A program made the position numbers and the translations under genes. Below the pieces are notes generated by a model. That model was not told the origin of the DNA, did no database searches, and saw nothing but the letters and a program-made list of their open reading frames with translations. A DNA stretch of 64,000 nt from Vombatus ursinus (Eukaryota > Chordata > Mammalia > Diprotodontia > Vombatidae): NCBI RefSeq assembly GCF_900497805.2, contig NW_020954681.1, forward strand, positions 2,501,860 to 2,565,859, written 5' to 3'. Below, piece by piece: positions 33,291 to 44,554 of the stretch (the first letter of the stretch is position 1; each line of letters begins with the position of its first letter).

Positions 33291-34285
33291 TTCCTAACTA
33301 TGGAAACATACACAGAACTGGGCTAGGTCTTTTTAGGTAGTGGAAATGATCAAGTTGGACTGTGCTTTCTGACTTTGTTTTTTTCCTACTGCAACAGACT
33401 GAAAAATATCCATAAGCTACCTGGTACCATAGGTTGTGTCTGCTGCTTATAAACAGCAGAAGAGAAGAATTTCCAGCAGTGAGGACTTGGCAAGCCTGAG
33501 TCATCCTGCTATGGAACAAGGGAATCTGTGGCAAAGTACATTGTTTCCTGGGGTTCTTCACATGAATTGGCCTCTCCGATGTATCCTTGGTGATTTTCAT
33601 TGATAAGAAGCTTCTGAAAATTAACAACAGCCAACAACAACAAAAACAATAGTCTGGGAACCTATTATCCCATGTTTTAGAATTCTAATAACTGTTGCAA
33701 TTTCTCTGCAGTTCCCCATCAAAATGAAATCTATGTGTGATGGCTGAAGTTTCATTCTTCTATTCCCCTCCCCCCAGAAAAGAATAAAACTTACCTATTT
33801 CAGGACTAAGGTTCTATCCATACCCCTAAGACACAGGCCTTTTTGAGCAATTCCACCCATTAAGCAGTTAATTCCTCAGCCACTGACTAATGGCTTCTGC
33901 CAAAACGGCCAGACTGGTCCCTTTGTGTGGATACAGCCCTAATTTCATCTCGGTTTAAGAAAAATAGAAGATTTGGCCATGATCCCAATTCAGCAATTGT
34001 TTCATCTGACAAGTAGACATTTTCTCTTAAGGCTCTTTAGCCATCTACTTCCCTGATCTTACACCAACACATTACTCTGCACACAGTAGGAACCCAATAA
34101 ATGTAGCCAACTAACCACTTTAAAAAAAAAGGGAGTCTTCCACGCTGTGACTTAATACAAGTTCTCACTTTGGGGCTCTTTGGCTAAGATTGAGATGTCC
34201 TCATAAGCCTCCCCTGAATAAAGTCTATTACAACCCACACTCTCTGGTTGCCCAGGGATTGCATTAAACACTGAATTTTGTAAGC
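33291..34285. other. Unassigned non-coding DNA
   Basis: A 109-codon minus frame (33298-33627) shows no domain and is regarded as chance. An L2-like tail may lie at 34050-34110 ('cacacagtaggaacccaata'). Confidence 0.45.
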
Positions 34286-34289
34286 TTTT

Positions 34290-34740
34290 CAACATTGAAT
34301 TGGAGCATGTCAGAACTAGCAGAACCTCAGAGAGATCATTTAGTTCCTAGGTGTCTAACATGTTGTCCCCAGTCCAAATGTAGCCTTCCAGACCCCAGGA
34401 AGTGTAATGGATGGAGATCAGTTACCTAGTTAGCTAGCATCCATCTGTCCATCACTAACTTTGCTTAATGGACTGCTGCTAACTGGCAGGTTAACAGGAC
34501 CAATTTGAAATTGTGAATGTGACAGCTTCATTGGTCTGCATACATCTGGACTTCTGATCACATGCTTGTCATTGAAAAAGCTTGGATGGCACTGATCTAG
34601 ATCGATTCCCTCACAGATGAAGATAGATAGGTTAATATATAACAAGTGACTTGCCCAAGGTCACACAGGCGAGCAGCAGAGCTGGGAGTAGAACCCCCCA
34701 TCCTGACTTGTAGGCCAGTGCTCTTATATGCTGACAACAC
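34290..34740 (-). mobile_element. MIR split by a small hAT element
   Basis: Complement MIR halves: 34290-34346 ('aacctcagagagatcattta') and about 34596-34740 ('gtgacttgcccaaggtcaca', 'gagctgggagtagaaccccc'). Confidence 0.82.
34347..34595. mobile_element. Non-autonomous hAT element (MER5-like)
   Basis: Start 'ctaggtgtctaacatg' and end 'gcttggatggcactga' are diverged terminal inverted repeats of the CAGTGNNGTCTAAC kind. The flanks TTTAGTTC (34339-34346) and TCTAGATC (34596-34603) agree at six of eight positions, fitting an 8-bp hAT target duplication. No coding. Confidence 0.65.
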
Positions 34741-34744
34741 CAAC

Positions 34745-34830
34745 AGTGATGATGCTAGCTGGCATTAATAGAACACGTTAAGGTGTGCCAATCACTTTAC
34801 ATATGTCATCTCATTGATTCTAGGACACTG
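34745..34830 (-). mobile_element. MIR 3' fragment
   Basis: 'agctggcattaatagaacac' and 'atcactttacatatgtcatc' are the complement of the MIR-type 3' end. Confidence 0.65.
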
Positions 34831-35534
34831 ATGGTGCAGCTCATGTGTGAGGAAGAACAAAACCTTAGCCTAGGAGAACAACAAATGACTGGAAATCAAG
34901 GAAGGCCCAAGAGGCACACAGGGCCTCATTTGTATTGCATGTAATATAGGGGCCCAGCTTAAATTAGAAAGTGAAATGGCACACAAATATATGGCGGGCA
35001 AATATAACTCAGGCAGAAGCACTCACTTTTGTTAGAAACTGAGGCAAAGCAAATATCATTCTTTGATCTAGATGACTACTTTAGCACCCTAAATCATCAC
35101 ATGCAAGGACCATTTCATAGTCTATACGATTAAACAAAGCAATTGTACATTTATGATATGGACTAGGATTATAAGAATGCTAAATTCATTGTTTTTGTAT
35201 AATTTGGCCATTTTCTACAAAGGGAAACTGCCATGGAATGTTTAGCAATTATCTGGTGAATTGGGACTGTATAGACAATTAAACTGGAATTCGGCCTTCA
35301 GAAATGTTTCTCAAAAGTTTTTGGGTTTTTTTTTAATTTCGGAGGGAATGGGGAGAGGAGAGGGACAGGTCAGGAAGAAGGTGGGGAGGGAGAAGAGCAA
35401 ACATTTTCCAAATGTTTCAGTGTTCTACTTCAGTTTTGGTTTGGTTTTGGTTTTTTTGCCCCTGACACCAGAGTAACCAATGAAAATTGTCTCCCTCCCC
35501 AAAAAGGGAAATCAACCTAGTTATCTGGTATTAG
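34831..35534. other. Unassigned, repeat-poor DNA
   Basis: Nothing recognised; first part of the repeat-poor zone downstream of SLITRK4. Confidence 0.45.
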
Positions 35535-35536
35535 GC

Positions 35537-35650
35537 ACATGCACACACACACACACACACACACACCCCCCCCCCCACACACACACCCACACACACACCC
35601 CCCCACACACACACACAAACACAAACAAACATACACACACATACACACCA
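35537..35650 (+). repeat. (CA)n microsatellite with C-runs
   Basis: (CA)n broken by poly-C blocks (CCCCCCCCCC) and ACAAAC variants. Confidence 0.95.
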
Positions 35651-37699
35651 AAAAAAAAACCCCACAGGTTGTTTTTGTTAAATCAACATTTTCCAATGTA
35701 GTTCAAACATATTGTGCACACAAGCATAGTTAACACTTAAAAAGAAATGACATTGAAACCTAGATAAAGTACAATTCTGTACAGTTAAACAATCCTTCTA
35801 GACACTCCACATAACCTATTGTGTGTTTTGTATGAAGGCTAGGTCTACATGAGTATTGCAGAATGGAGAACTAAAACATTACTCAGATAATTAAAGGTTT
35901 AAAAAAAACCTTGAATGCCTATATAATGAAGAGAGCATTTTGGGGGACTTTACTTATGTGCACACTTGCAACAATTCTCCACTTCATTTCACAAATATAG
36001 ACCTAGCCATAAAGTAGCTAGTTAATTCTGTTCTACACAGCCAATCTGAAATGGAAGGTGGGGCAGTTATCCAGGTAAAGCAAGCCAAATCAATTATGGT
36101 CTGACCACAGTGAATTTAATCCTTTCTGAAAATAGGACTGTCCTCCCTTCCCCACTCCCCCATCCCAACTATATAACTGGACGGTTGGGAAACAAAGAGC
36201 CAGTACCTAAGCCATTGCTTCTTCAGGAAAGCCAGGAAGAGCAGGGAAAGGCTACAAGCCCATGACTGAGCTGCTTGTGGCTTTAAAAAAATAAAGCAAC
36301 AAAAAATAAACTGCGACATGTTGTCCCAACCTACCCAGATTGACTCTCTCTGCTGTTTGAATTTGTGATAATTGCATGACCTTTTCCTTTCCGGTGGTTG
36401 TGTAGATCAGATCCCACAGTAATGCACTTCTTTTCATTTATATTTTCTATCAGGTAATGTCCTGTACATAAATATATTCAGTTAACATCTATTGATTAAT
36501 ACAGATGGTTCACATTCATTTTTAGTTTCAAATGACACTGATCAACGAAGATTCAATCAGTTTATCTTTTTTTTTCTTACATTACAACCACAGTGAACTA
36601 ATGGACTGGTTATCTGGATAATCTTTTCAAAACCAAATTGTCTAGACAGTAGATTGCCGTGGTTGGGTAACTGGGCTATGAAGAGTCAAGCTGGTGGTTT
36701 GTTATAAACTCAGCTAAACTCTATGATACAGTATCTGACTGTATTTTTTATGTCAAATAACAATAGTTGCCAATCAGCAATGATGCCAGATGCAAACCAA
36801 TGGCTCCTAACCCCATCTGATAATTCTCAAAGGGGTCAGGTTGGAGAGAATACAAATTGAAAATATGGTTGAAAACAAAACATTTCTTAACATAAGTTTA
36901 AGAATAAAATTGAATAAATATAATATCCTAAGCAACATATCTTTATCCTCAAATCTCAGAGAAATAGCAATCTTTTTGATTATTGCTTAATTTCCTCTGA
37001 TAATGAATGGAAGGATAAATATATTTAACAAACTGCAGCTTCAAAAATGAGTGTACCAAACAATTTTATTAATTTCTCATACAAAATAGCATTTAGTAAA
37101 TTCTGTCTAATACCTTGATGTTGCTGAAAGCAAACAGAGGTCATTAAAACATTTTCTTTTCAGTGACCAAATAGCATTAACTCTATTTTGTACTATAAAC
37201 TAATCTAAAAATATTAATGATCAAAGCAGGGTAAAAACAATACAATTTGTTTCTTTACTTTATTTCAAAATAGTGATTATAAATACATTCTTATTATATT
37301 TCCTCCCCCAGCTCTTTGGATGCAACAACAATAACGACAAAAAAAAACCTCACTGTGCTCATTTCATACAATATCAATGTACAAATCATGCAAAAGATAA
37401 GATAGATTAATAATATCACCACCATAAATTTCTAGATGTGATGTTATATCTGAAATATCTGTTAACATTAGTCATGAGGCCATGCCCTTTATAATGTATG
37501 CATCCTTATGGCTTTTAAAACAAAAGAAAAAATAAAAGGAAATAAAGAAACAAGTCTAATTAAAGTGGCTTTAAATGATTTTCTGATTAAGATTTTTATT
37601 CTGTTTAATATTCAGCAAGATAAGCTAAATTTTGACTACACATCAGCTTACACGGTACTTGAACCACTGTACTTAAATAGCTGCTTTCTGATGAAATTA
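35651..37699. other. Repeat-poor non-coding DNA downstream of SLITRK4
   Basis: AT-rich, no SINE or LINE seen over about 2 kb, in contrast to the rest of the window. On the minus strand AATAAA hexamers occur at 37595-37600, 37259-37264 and 37065-37070, so transcripts of SLITRK4 may extend into this part. Confidence 0.4.
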
Positions 37700-40600
37700 C
37701 ACAAAGATGTATTCTTTCAAAGAAATGATTAATCTTTATTAATTTTCATAAAAAAATAATTTAAGACTTACTTGAGAATACATGGACACAATATATTTTT
37801 GTAACCCTTCCATTACTGCTTATATCAGTGCTCATTTCCCTTGCAACAGTTCTAAAAGAATCCATTCAAATGCGTACAGAGCCAAAAAGGCCACGATTTG
37901 TCCAGCCACACTGACAAGCTGTGGTTCTTGGGTTTTCTCCATTTGAATGCAAGTTCTACTAGAAATGTTGAACCAAAATATATGCACTACCCCTCCAAGG
38001 ATTAAACTAACATCGATTGTATTTATACCGACAAAATATGGAGATATAGTATCTTGACAGCTTTTGCACTCAACCCAAAACTTACACCTAAGTACAATAC
38101 TGTAAAATTTTCAAAAAGAACTGTGGACGGACCTGTGCAAAATAGTATACACTGTATAATGTAGGCACAATGAATTTGGTTAAGGATAGCATCTCAGCCT
38201 TAACTACTAGTCTTCTAACCACCATTCAGTTATAGTCAGTACCTCCAAATAACCATGCTTCTGGAATTTCCTTTTTTTTTAATTGAACATTTTTGTTTTT
38301 TGTTTTTGAATCTCTCTCAAGAGACCAAGATACAGACAGTATGCTAGCTAGTTACAGAGAGTCTTCAGATTGTGGCAGGAAGTCTTCTCACTGCCAATCT
38401 TCTGGCAACCTTTTAGCTTGCCTGCACTGGATAAAAGGTATCATCACAATGGCCTAGCACCCCCAAATCGCTGATGAAACTAAACTATCAGTGTTCATCA
38501 TGGAAGCGTCCACTTCAGATTTCACAATCCATACTTCATTGATCGTAGGATCAACTAAAATACTTCCGAGTTTTTGCTCGTTTTTTTTGTCCTGTAAGAT
38601 CTCTATGCATTTAGGAAGCCTTGACTCCACGGATGCATACGTGTTTGGTAGTGACATCATAAAATTTCAGATGGCATTTTGGTTGAACACCGTCTGTCAC
38701 GCATGTAACTTAATGCCAATTTTCAACCTTGGAATTCAATAGCTGTTTCAGGCTTTTTGTAAATGTGTATAAATTTCTCACACAAACTTTGTGTCAAGGA
38801 AACCACACGCCTTAAAGTTCTAAGAGCACCACCAGCGAGGAGATGTGAAAACTGAGGAGAGAATTCTTTTTACTCTCCTTGAAAATATTTTTAAAACCAA
38901 TTTTGTATATATATGCATATATATATATATACATCTATATATATATACACACATACATAAGTATATTTTAAATCTAGGTTGTATGCCAAACATCCTTCCA
39001 GAGCAAATACAGAAGGCCCTGGACATGAAGAGTTTATCACCAAGATTGTTGTTAGGACTTCTGCCACAGTGTCATCTCAGAAGTATCACTTGAAAAGCAT
39101 GAAGAAAATCTGTTTACTTTCCTTGTCACTGGATTGATCAATGTATTGATTACAGAAGGTGGCAGAGGGCAACATTATGGAGGCAGGTCAAAGCAGAATG
39201 GCTTTCCCATTGGTACTTTGCCAAGAAGGAGAGAGTCTCTGTATCTTGCAAACACCTTCGATGAATGGGTGTTTGAGTATCTTGATCCGTTTGACTCCCA
39301 CCTTATCTGCCAAAACAACCACAATGGTGTCATTTGGGGAGTCATGGGACTATAAAATACTGTGAACTGAACTGAGACCAATAAATGCATTTTACAATGT
39401 GGCCTCTACCAGCCAAGATTACCATGTTTACTGTTCTACTTGATTATCTGACATTGGTCAGAGATTGAAGGAACAGTACACTGGTGCATATTAAAATGAA
39501 GCTATTTACCTTACTTTTTACTTTTTTTTTTTGTAAATACTTGTAGTGAAAACTATTTAGATTAAGCTGTAGAACCCTGAAAAGCAAGACAACTGATGGC
39601 AAATACCAACTGTCCGAGAGACACGATACTATAAAACTAATGAATCTATTTGAAAATGCACAATTGGTAACAAATCTGAAGATAATATGCTAATTTCACA
39701 AGAATAGCACAGAACACCTTTTTTTTTTGTTTGTTTGTTTGTTTTAAATTATACCTGATCACATTATCCAGAATAGTTCTATACACTTCATCTCTTGCTT
39801 TTGGGGTTGGTATATTTTCTCTGTTTTAATTTCTATTGAATGATAGATGCACTGTGATCAGGAAAACAAGTCAGGCATATTAAATACATATTAAGGAGTA
39901 CATGTTTTGCTATTTAGTGTACAAGGTATTTCATAAATATGAATTATATTACAAAAATAGTTTCTGGTGCGCTCACATGGTAAGCATTTGGCTAATTTTG
40001 GCCAACCTTAGAGGATTGTAGCTATTTCCCATAACTGAGGACAAACTCTAGTTATAGTTTGAATTTTGAGTTGTATTTAATTCTGCATTAACATCAATTA
40101 TTTCTTCAGGTCACCACAAATGCTGTATAAATCACATTGATTTTTTTCTCTTTTAAATTTTATGTATAGACAGGTATGCTCGAAGTGTTCAAATTTATTT
40201 TCATCGGTATGTAATGCATGGTATATTTTAAACAAATATTTGCACAATTTAACATCAGTAAATCCAGTGGTTTCAAGATGCAGGCCATAAAGGTTACCAA
40301 TTTACAAATACTACCGAATGTTCTCTCTTTGCATGCTTTTAAAAAAACTTTTCAGAGAATCTTTAAACAGAGTTGTTACAATGCCACAAATCAAAAGGAT
40401 TACTCCAGTTCCACCACCAACTTAATCCACGTGCAAGATGAAGGACCCAGCTGAGGTACAAACACTGCTACCAGTTTGCTTGTGTTTGTTTTAACAAATC
40501 ACAAGGAGGCGAAGGTTTTGCAGTGGGGGAGGGGGTACAAAACCAATTTGCCCCTTGTGGTTAAATTCAGAGTAATATGTATATAAAGCATCCCTTTGGC

Positions 40601-40837
40601 AATAGAGTTTGCAGTATCCCCACAGGATTCCACAGTCTAAGTTTTATGGAGTGAAATCCATTAAAGGTCAAAATCCTTCTCTATTTGACAACTCATATGT
40701 GACTACAGTTAATCTGACACCCTTGGAAACACCTGCCTCTACGCCTATTGATAATATAGAATTTGGAAGTTAGAAGTCAACAAAAGGCACTTTCATCATT
40801 AAATAAATGTCCTCTGTAGGAAATAAGACTGCATGAC
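37700..40837 (-). other. SLITRK4: Probable SLITRK4 3' UTR
   Basis: About 3.1 kb directly after the SLITRK4 stop codon contain no recognisable transposable element, only small tracts: (TA)n at 38905-38950 and poly-T/(GTTT)n at 39720-39745. A minus-strand AATAAA at 37735-37740 is one possible polyadenylation signal. Others exist nearer and farther, so the true end is not determined. SLITRK mRNAs commonly carry long 3' UTRs. Open frames inside (for example the minus frame 38454-38660) have no recognised domain. Confidence 0.4.
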
Positions 40838-43354
40838 CTATATTTTGTTCAAAGCTGTTTGCTCTTCAAGGACTTGTAGGTAGTCGGGAGAACTCTGAAG
40901 TTTTGCTTTTAGTTCAAAATATTCACTCTTTCTCTGCTCTACAACAATTTTACTATGATTACCTCCTATTAGTGATTTCTTATTTTTCTTATCTTGTTGC
41001 TTTTCTGGATAGCGGATCTCAAAGCCACTGACCCCGATGCTGTTGTACTCCTTTTTGCTTTCCAGAAAATTCTGAATGAATACATTTGAATCCCGGCCAG
41101 GGAATAATTCATCCAACTCATCAATTGTGCTCAGTCTTTTCCTGGTATCCACATGGACGAGATCTTTATCCTTTTCAGGAGCATTTCTCAGGATGACTTT
41201 CTGTCCTGGTGGCTCAGAGAACATGAAACCTGCTTCAGACTCTTTCAGGCCACACGTGTGGCTCTTGCTCATTTGCTCAATGGTCTGCGGGATGAAGGCT
41301 TCTGCTGCAAGCCCATCCTTCTTGCTGGTCTTGTGCTCATGCTTTCTCAGCTGCAGTTGCATGGAACTGCATTCTGGGTTCCCGAGGCCTTCGTGTTTCA
41401 CGATCGGCTTCTTGTTTCGCCGGAGCACAAAGACTAGGAGGCAGAAAGCAACAAACACAGTTAAAATCAAGACCACCAGAATACTCAAGATTAAAATGGA
41501 CAGAGGGACTGGGCCTCCAGGAGGACTTCGGATGGGCCCCATTGGTGTCGTGAGGGTAATGGCAGGTATGGGGCTAGTGAAGGGAGAAGAAGGCCTGTTG
41601 AGCAGCTTTGGACACAGGATTTCGTTTTTGAGGGATTTCAGTTCAATGCTGGCAAACTGTACTGGTGTTTCACATTTCAGCTCCTTCATCACAATATCAT
41701 CTTTTAGTTTCTCCAGCCATAGCTTTAGGGCCACCAAGTCACAAGTGCAGTCCCATGGGTTGCCCTCAAGGTCTATCTGTGTAAGGGACTGGAGCTGATC
41801 AAGCACCCCACTCACAGGCAGGTACATGAATTTGTTGTTCCTCAGGTTCAGCCGAGCGAGAGGAGCACCTGCAAAGATGTAAACCGGCAGGCTCTTTAAG
41901 AGGTTATTATTCAAATATAACAACTGCAGATTGGGCATGGAGTCAAAGGTGCCGGCTAAGATTTCTATGATCCAGTTGTATTCCAGGTAGAGATACTGCA
42001 GGTTGTACAGACCTGCAAACATTTCAGGGTACAGCCGTTCTAGCTGATTGCCATTGAGATAGAGTCTGCGGAGATTGGTGAGATTCCGGAACACCTCTCC
42101 CTTGATCGCTGTGATCTGATTGCTGCCTAAATGGAGTAGATCCAGACCTTCGAATTCAGTGAAATCTGAGGTGTCCACATCTTTAATCTGATTGCCATTG
42201 ACATGCAGCTTCTTGGCATTTAAGGGTTTGGGCATCAACTCGGCCATCGATTGTATATTTTTTTCTTGGCAATTGACACTTAATCCCAAATCAGAAGGGT
42301 GAGTTTTGCAAAAACAAGGGATTGGGCAAGGTGTCAGTGGTGGTACCCTAGTCTGATAAGATACAATTTGACTCAGATTACGATTTGAGAGTGCTTTGCC
42401 TGCAACGATACTAGAGATTTTTGAAGGATTGGTTGTTTTGGGGGGCTTTGTCACTAATCTTTGTAACGAGGTTTGGGTTGTATGGCCATTGGGTGTGGTA
42501 TAGCCATTTTCCAGCTGAGAGGGTGGTAGGATCCGCACATCAAAATCACTTCCAGTTCCCATGGAACATAATTCTTGCTTATTGGTTTCCTTCAGAAGCC
42601 TCCCATACAAGTCACTGGGTGTTTCACAGATAGCTTCTCCTATGTAAATGTTATATGGCATGTTCTCCAGCCATGCTTTCAAAGGCAGCAAATCACAACT
42701 GCAATTCCAAGGGTTATCTTCAAGCTGTAATTCAACGACACGGCCAATGTGTTCCAGCACACCAATGTAGGGCAGCTTCTGTATTCGATTCCCACGGATA
42801 TCCAGATGGGTCAAAGATGCAAATCGGAAAATATTATCGGGAAGGAACGAAATCAGATTGTCATTCAGAATGAGCACTTTCAGTTTATGGAGTTTATTGA
42901 AGGCTCCCCGTTCAATATACTTGATTAAATTGTAGTCGGCCTGGAGATACTCCAAGTTCTCTATGCCAAGGAAAGTGTCAGCTCGGAGAACCTTTAATTC
43001 ATTGTTATTCAAGTGCAACTGTTTTAATGCACTGAGCCCCAGGAAGGCTCCTCCCTCAATGTTCTGCAATTTATTATTCCCCAGCTGCAGGGAGACTGCA
43101 TGTGAAAAATTTAGGAATGTATTGGGATAGAGGACAATTAACAAATTATTTTGAAAATTTAGGTGGTAAAAATTTGACCAGGGTGGTTTCAATTGATTTG
43201 GTCTGAAGACAGAAACCTTTTCACAGTTGACATAGAGCACGTTCTCCACCGACACACAGGAGCACACATTGCAAATTTCCACCGAGGGGTCAGACTCTGC
43301 ATTTGTTGAAGCAGAAATGGGGGTAGACAAAACCAGAAAGAGCCAAAGTAACAT
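40838..43354 (-). CDS. SLITRK4: SLIT and NTRK-like protein 4
   Basis: Single-exon coding sequence of a neuronal type I membrane protein; SLITRK proteins act as postsynaptic adhesion molecules that organise synapses through LAR-type receptor phosphatases and affect neurite growth. It is 838 residues, one longer than human SLITRK4, and nearly identical over long stretches. Signal peptide: about 1-19 ([10 protein letters not shown]...). First LRR block: cysteine N-cap at C28-C44, LRRs, C-cap starting NPWNCSCD. Second block: N-cap CPIPCFCK, six or so LRRs, C-cap NPWDCTCD. One membrane helix at about 620-640 ([18 protein letters not shown]), then basic RRNKK. The cytoplasmic tail keeps [20 protein letters not shown] and ends [17 protein letters not shown], whose tyrosine resembles the Trk C-terminal tyrosine site. 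Start: the open frame runs 31 codons further upstream, but those lie in the intron's poly-T tract; the ATG at 43354 gives the expected signal peptide. SLITRK2 and SLITRK5 are excluded by sequence identity. No break seen. Confidence 0.97.
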   Translation of the reverse strand: MLLWLFLVLSTPISASTNAESDPSVEICNVCSCVSVENVLYVNCEKVSVFRPNQLKPPWSNFYHLNFQNNLLIVLYPNTFLNFSHAVSLQLGNNKLQNIEGGAFLGLSALKQLHLNNNELKVLRADTFLGIENLEYLQADYNLIKYIERGAFNKLHKLKVLILNDNLISFLPDNIFRFASLTHLDIRGNRIQKLPYIGVLEHIGRVVELQLEDNPWNCSCDLLPLKAWLENMPYNIYIGEAICETPSDLYGRLLKETNKQELCSMGTGSDFDVRILPPSQLENGYTTPNGHTTQTSLQRLVTKPPKTTNPSKISSIVAGKALSNRNLSQIVSYQTRVPPLTPCPIPCFCKTHPSDLGLSVNCQEKNIQSMAELMPKPLNAKKLHVNGNQIKDVDTSDFTEFEGLDLLHLGSNQITAIKGEVFRNLTNLRRLYLNGNQLERLYPEMFAGLYNLQYLYLEYNWIIEILAGTFDSMPNLQLLYLNNNLLKSLPVYIFAGAPLARLNLRNNKFMYLPVSGVLDQLQSLTQIDLEGNPWDCTCDLVALKLWLEKLKDDIVMKELKCETPVQFASIELKSLKNEILCPKLLNRPSSPFTSPIPAITLTTPMGPIRSPPGGPVPLSILILSILVVLILTVFVAFCLLVFVLRRNKKPIVKHEGLGNPECSSMQLQLRKHEHKTSKKDGLAAEAFIPQTIEQMSKSHTCGLKESEAGFMFSEPPGQKVILRNAPEKDKDLVHVDTRKRLSTIDELDELFPGRDSNVFIQNFLESKKEYNSIGVSGFEIRYPEKQQDKKNKKSLIGGNHSKIVVEQRKSEYFELKAKLQSSPDYLQVLEEQTALNKI

Positions 43355-43404
43355 CTTCTTGCATTCAGCAAACAACTTTATGCTTCTGAATAAAGACAAA
43401 GAAT
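43355..43404 (-). other. SLITRK4: SLITRK4 5' UTR part of coding exon, with splice acceptor
   Basis: On the minus strand a tract of CTTTCTTTC and about 15 T (43407-43440) ends in TAG (AG at 43406-43405), a textbook 3' splice site. The exon then begins ATTCTTTGTC and reaches the ATG after 50 nt. A short out-of-frame ATG lies at 43364-43362, ten bases before the start codon. Confidence 0.75.
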
Positions 43405-43499
43405 CTAAAAAAAAAAAAAAAAGAAAGAAAGAAAACATTTTTTTCAATGGTCATTCTCTTGAAAATTCATCTGGGTAAAAACGAAACCCTAGTGAATTA

Positions 43500-43645
43500 T
43501 TAGGCAATATATGTCATATATATGTGTGTATAGAGACATATATATATATATATGCACATATTTTACGTCTGTCTACATATAGATATAGGTGTATATATGC
43601 ATATATGGACATATACACACATACATATATAAAATATATATTTAA
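43500..43645. repeat. (TA)n/(CATA)n AT-rich microsatellite
   Basis: Alternating TATA/CACA-type tracts in the SLITRK4 intron. Confidence 0.8.
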
Positions 43646-44117
43646 GCCACAGAAATTTAATATATGCTAAAACCTGACACTGATCCCACCCAGAAAACCC
43701 AATCCAAACACCATGCATCTCTTTGACTTTAGTTCTAATGATTTGTGTAGAATGTACATAATGGCGTAGGGTAAAAACAGCAAATACAAGGAAAGATTTC
43801 TAATTATGGCAAAAGCCCGGCCATTCTGTAAACATTTCCTCTACGCAGCTTGTGCCAAAGCCTTCCTTAGCACTGACCCGAGTAGAGGTCCCTAGTCATT
43901 GAATGCTCAAGTCCAGAACCAGAACCACAAAGGAGTTCCAATGTGTGAATTTCAATTCTCTAGGTGTTAGCATGATTAGAAAGGTAGATCAGAAGGCAGA
44001 ATAGTATAAGGCTTGACTGAGGGACAAAATAAAAGGGCTAGATTAGTGTGGAGCCCAGGCAGTTGAGAGACAGAAGTAGCAAGGGGCACAGGGCAAAGAT
44101 ACAAGAGCAGCAACAAC

Positions 44118-44340
44118 AATACCTTTCTATTTGTACAGCAGTTTAAAGTATGCAAATTGCTTTTGTATCCACCATCTATTTTGAGCCTCACAGTATCCCT
44201 GTAATGTAGATAGGGTAGGCAGTATTGTCTCCCTTTCTACAGCCAAGGAAACTAAAATTTAGAGAGAAAAAGTGAGTTGCCCAAGGTCACTCAGCTTCTC
44301 CCTCCAAGTCCTACGGTCTTTCAACCATACCAATATGGTT
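44118..44340 (-). mobile_element. MIR
   Basis: 'cagccaaggaaactaaaatt', 'gttgcccaaggtcactcagc' and 'cagtttaaagtatgcaaatt' in complement MIR order. Confidence 0.8.
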
Positions 44341-44506
44341 TAGCTTAAGTCTACACAGTTGGGCTGAATTCTACTGAATAGTACACTCCTATGATTTTCA
44401 GTCTAAGACAAGGCAGGTGTTGATATAGGAAGAGGAAAAATAACCAGGGGAGTAAAAGGGGAAAGATTTGTTATATGGAAGATGTCTGTAGCTATAGGAC
44501 AGTCAC

Positions 44507-44510
<4 letters not shown>

Positions 44511-44551
<41 letters not shown>
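44511..44551 (+). repeat. (CA)n microsatellite
   Basis: Pure CA tract of about 20 units. Confidence 0.97.

Positions 44552-44554
<3 letters not shown>

Noticed and set aside
38454-38660. 68-codon minus-strand frame in the presumed 3' UTR
   Set aside because: It looks protein-like, but I cannot match it to a family; length is within chance expectation and it lies after the SLITRK4 stop.
41076-41798. 240-codon open frame on the plus strand
   Set aside because: It is the antisense shadow of the conserved SLITRK4 coding exon; its translation has no known domain.
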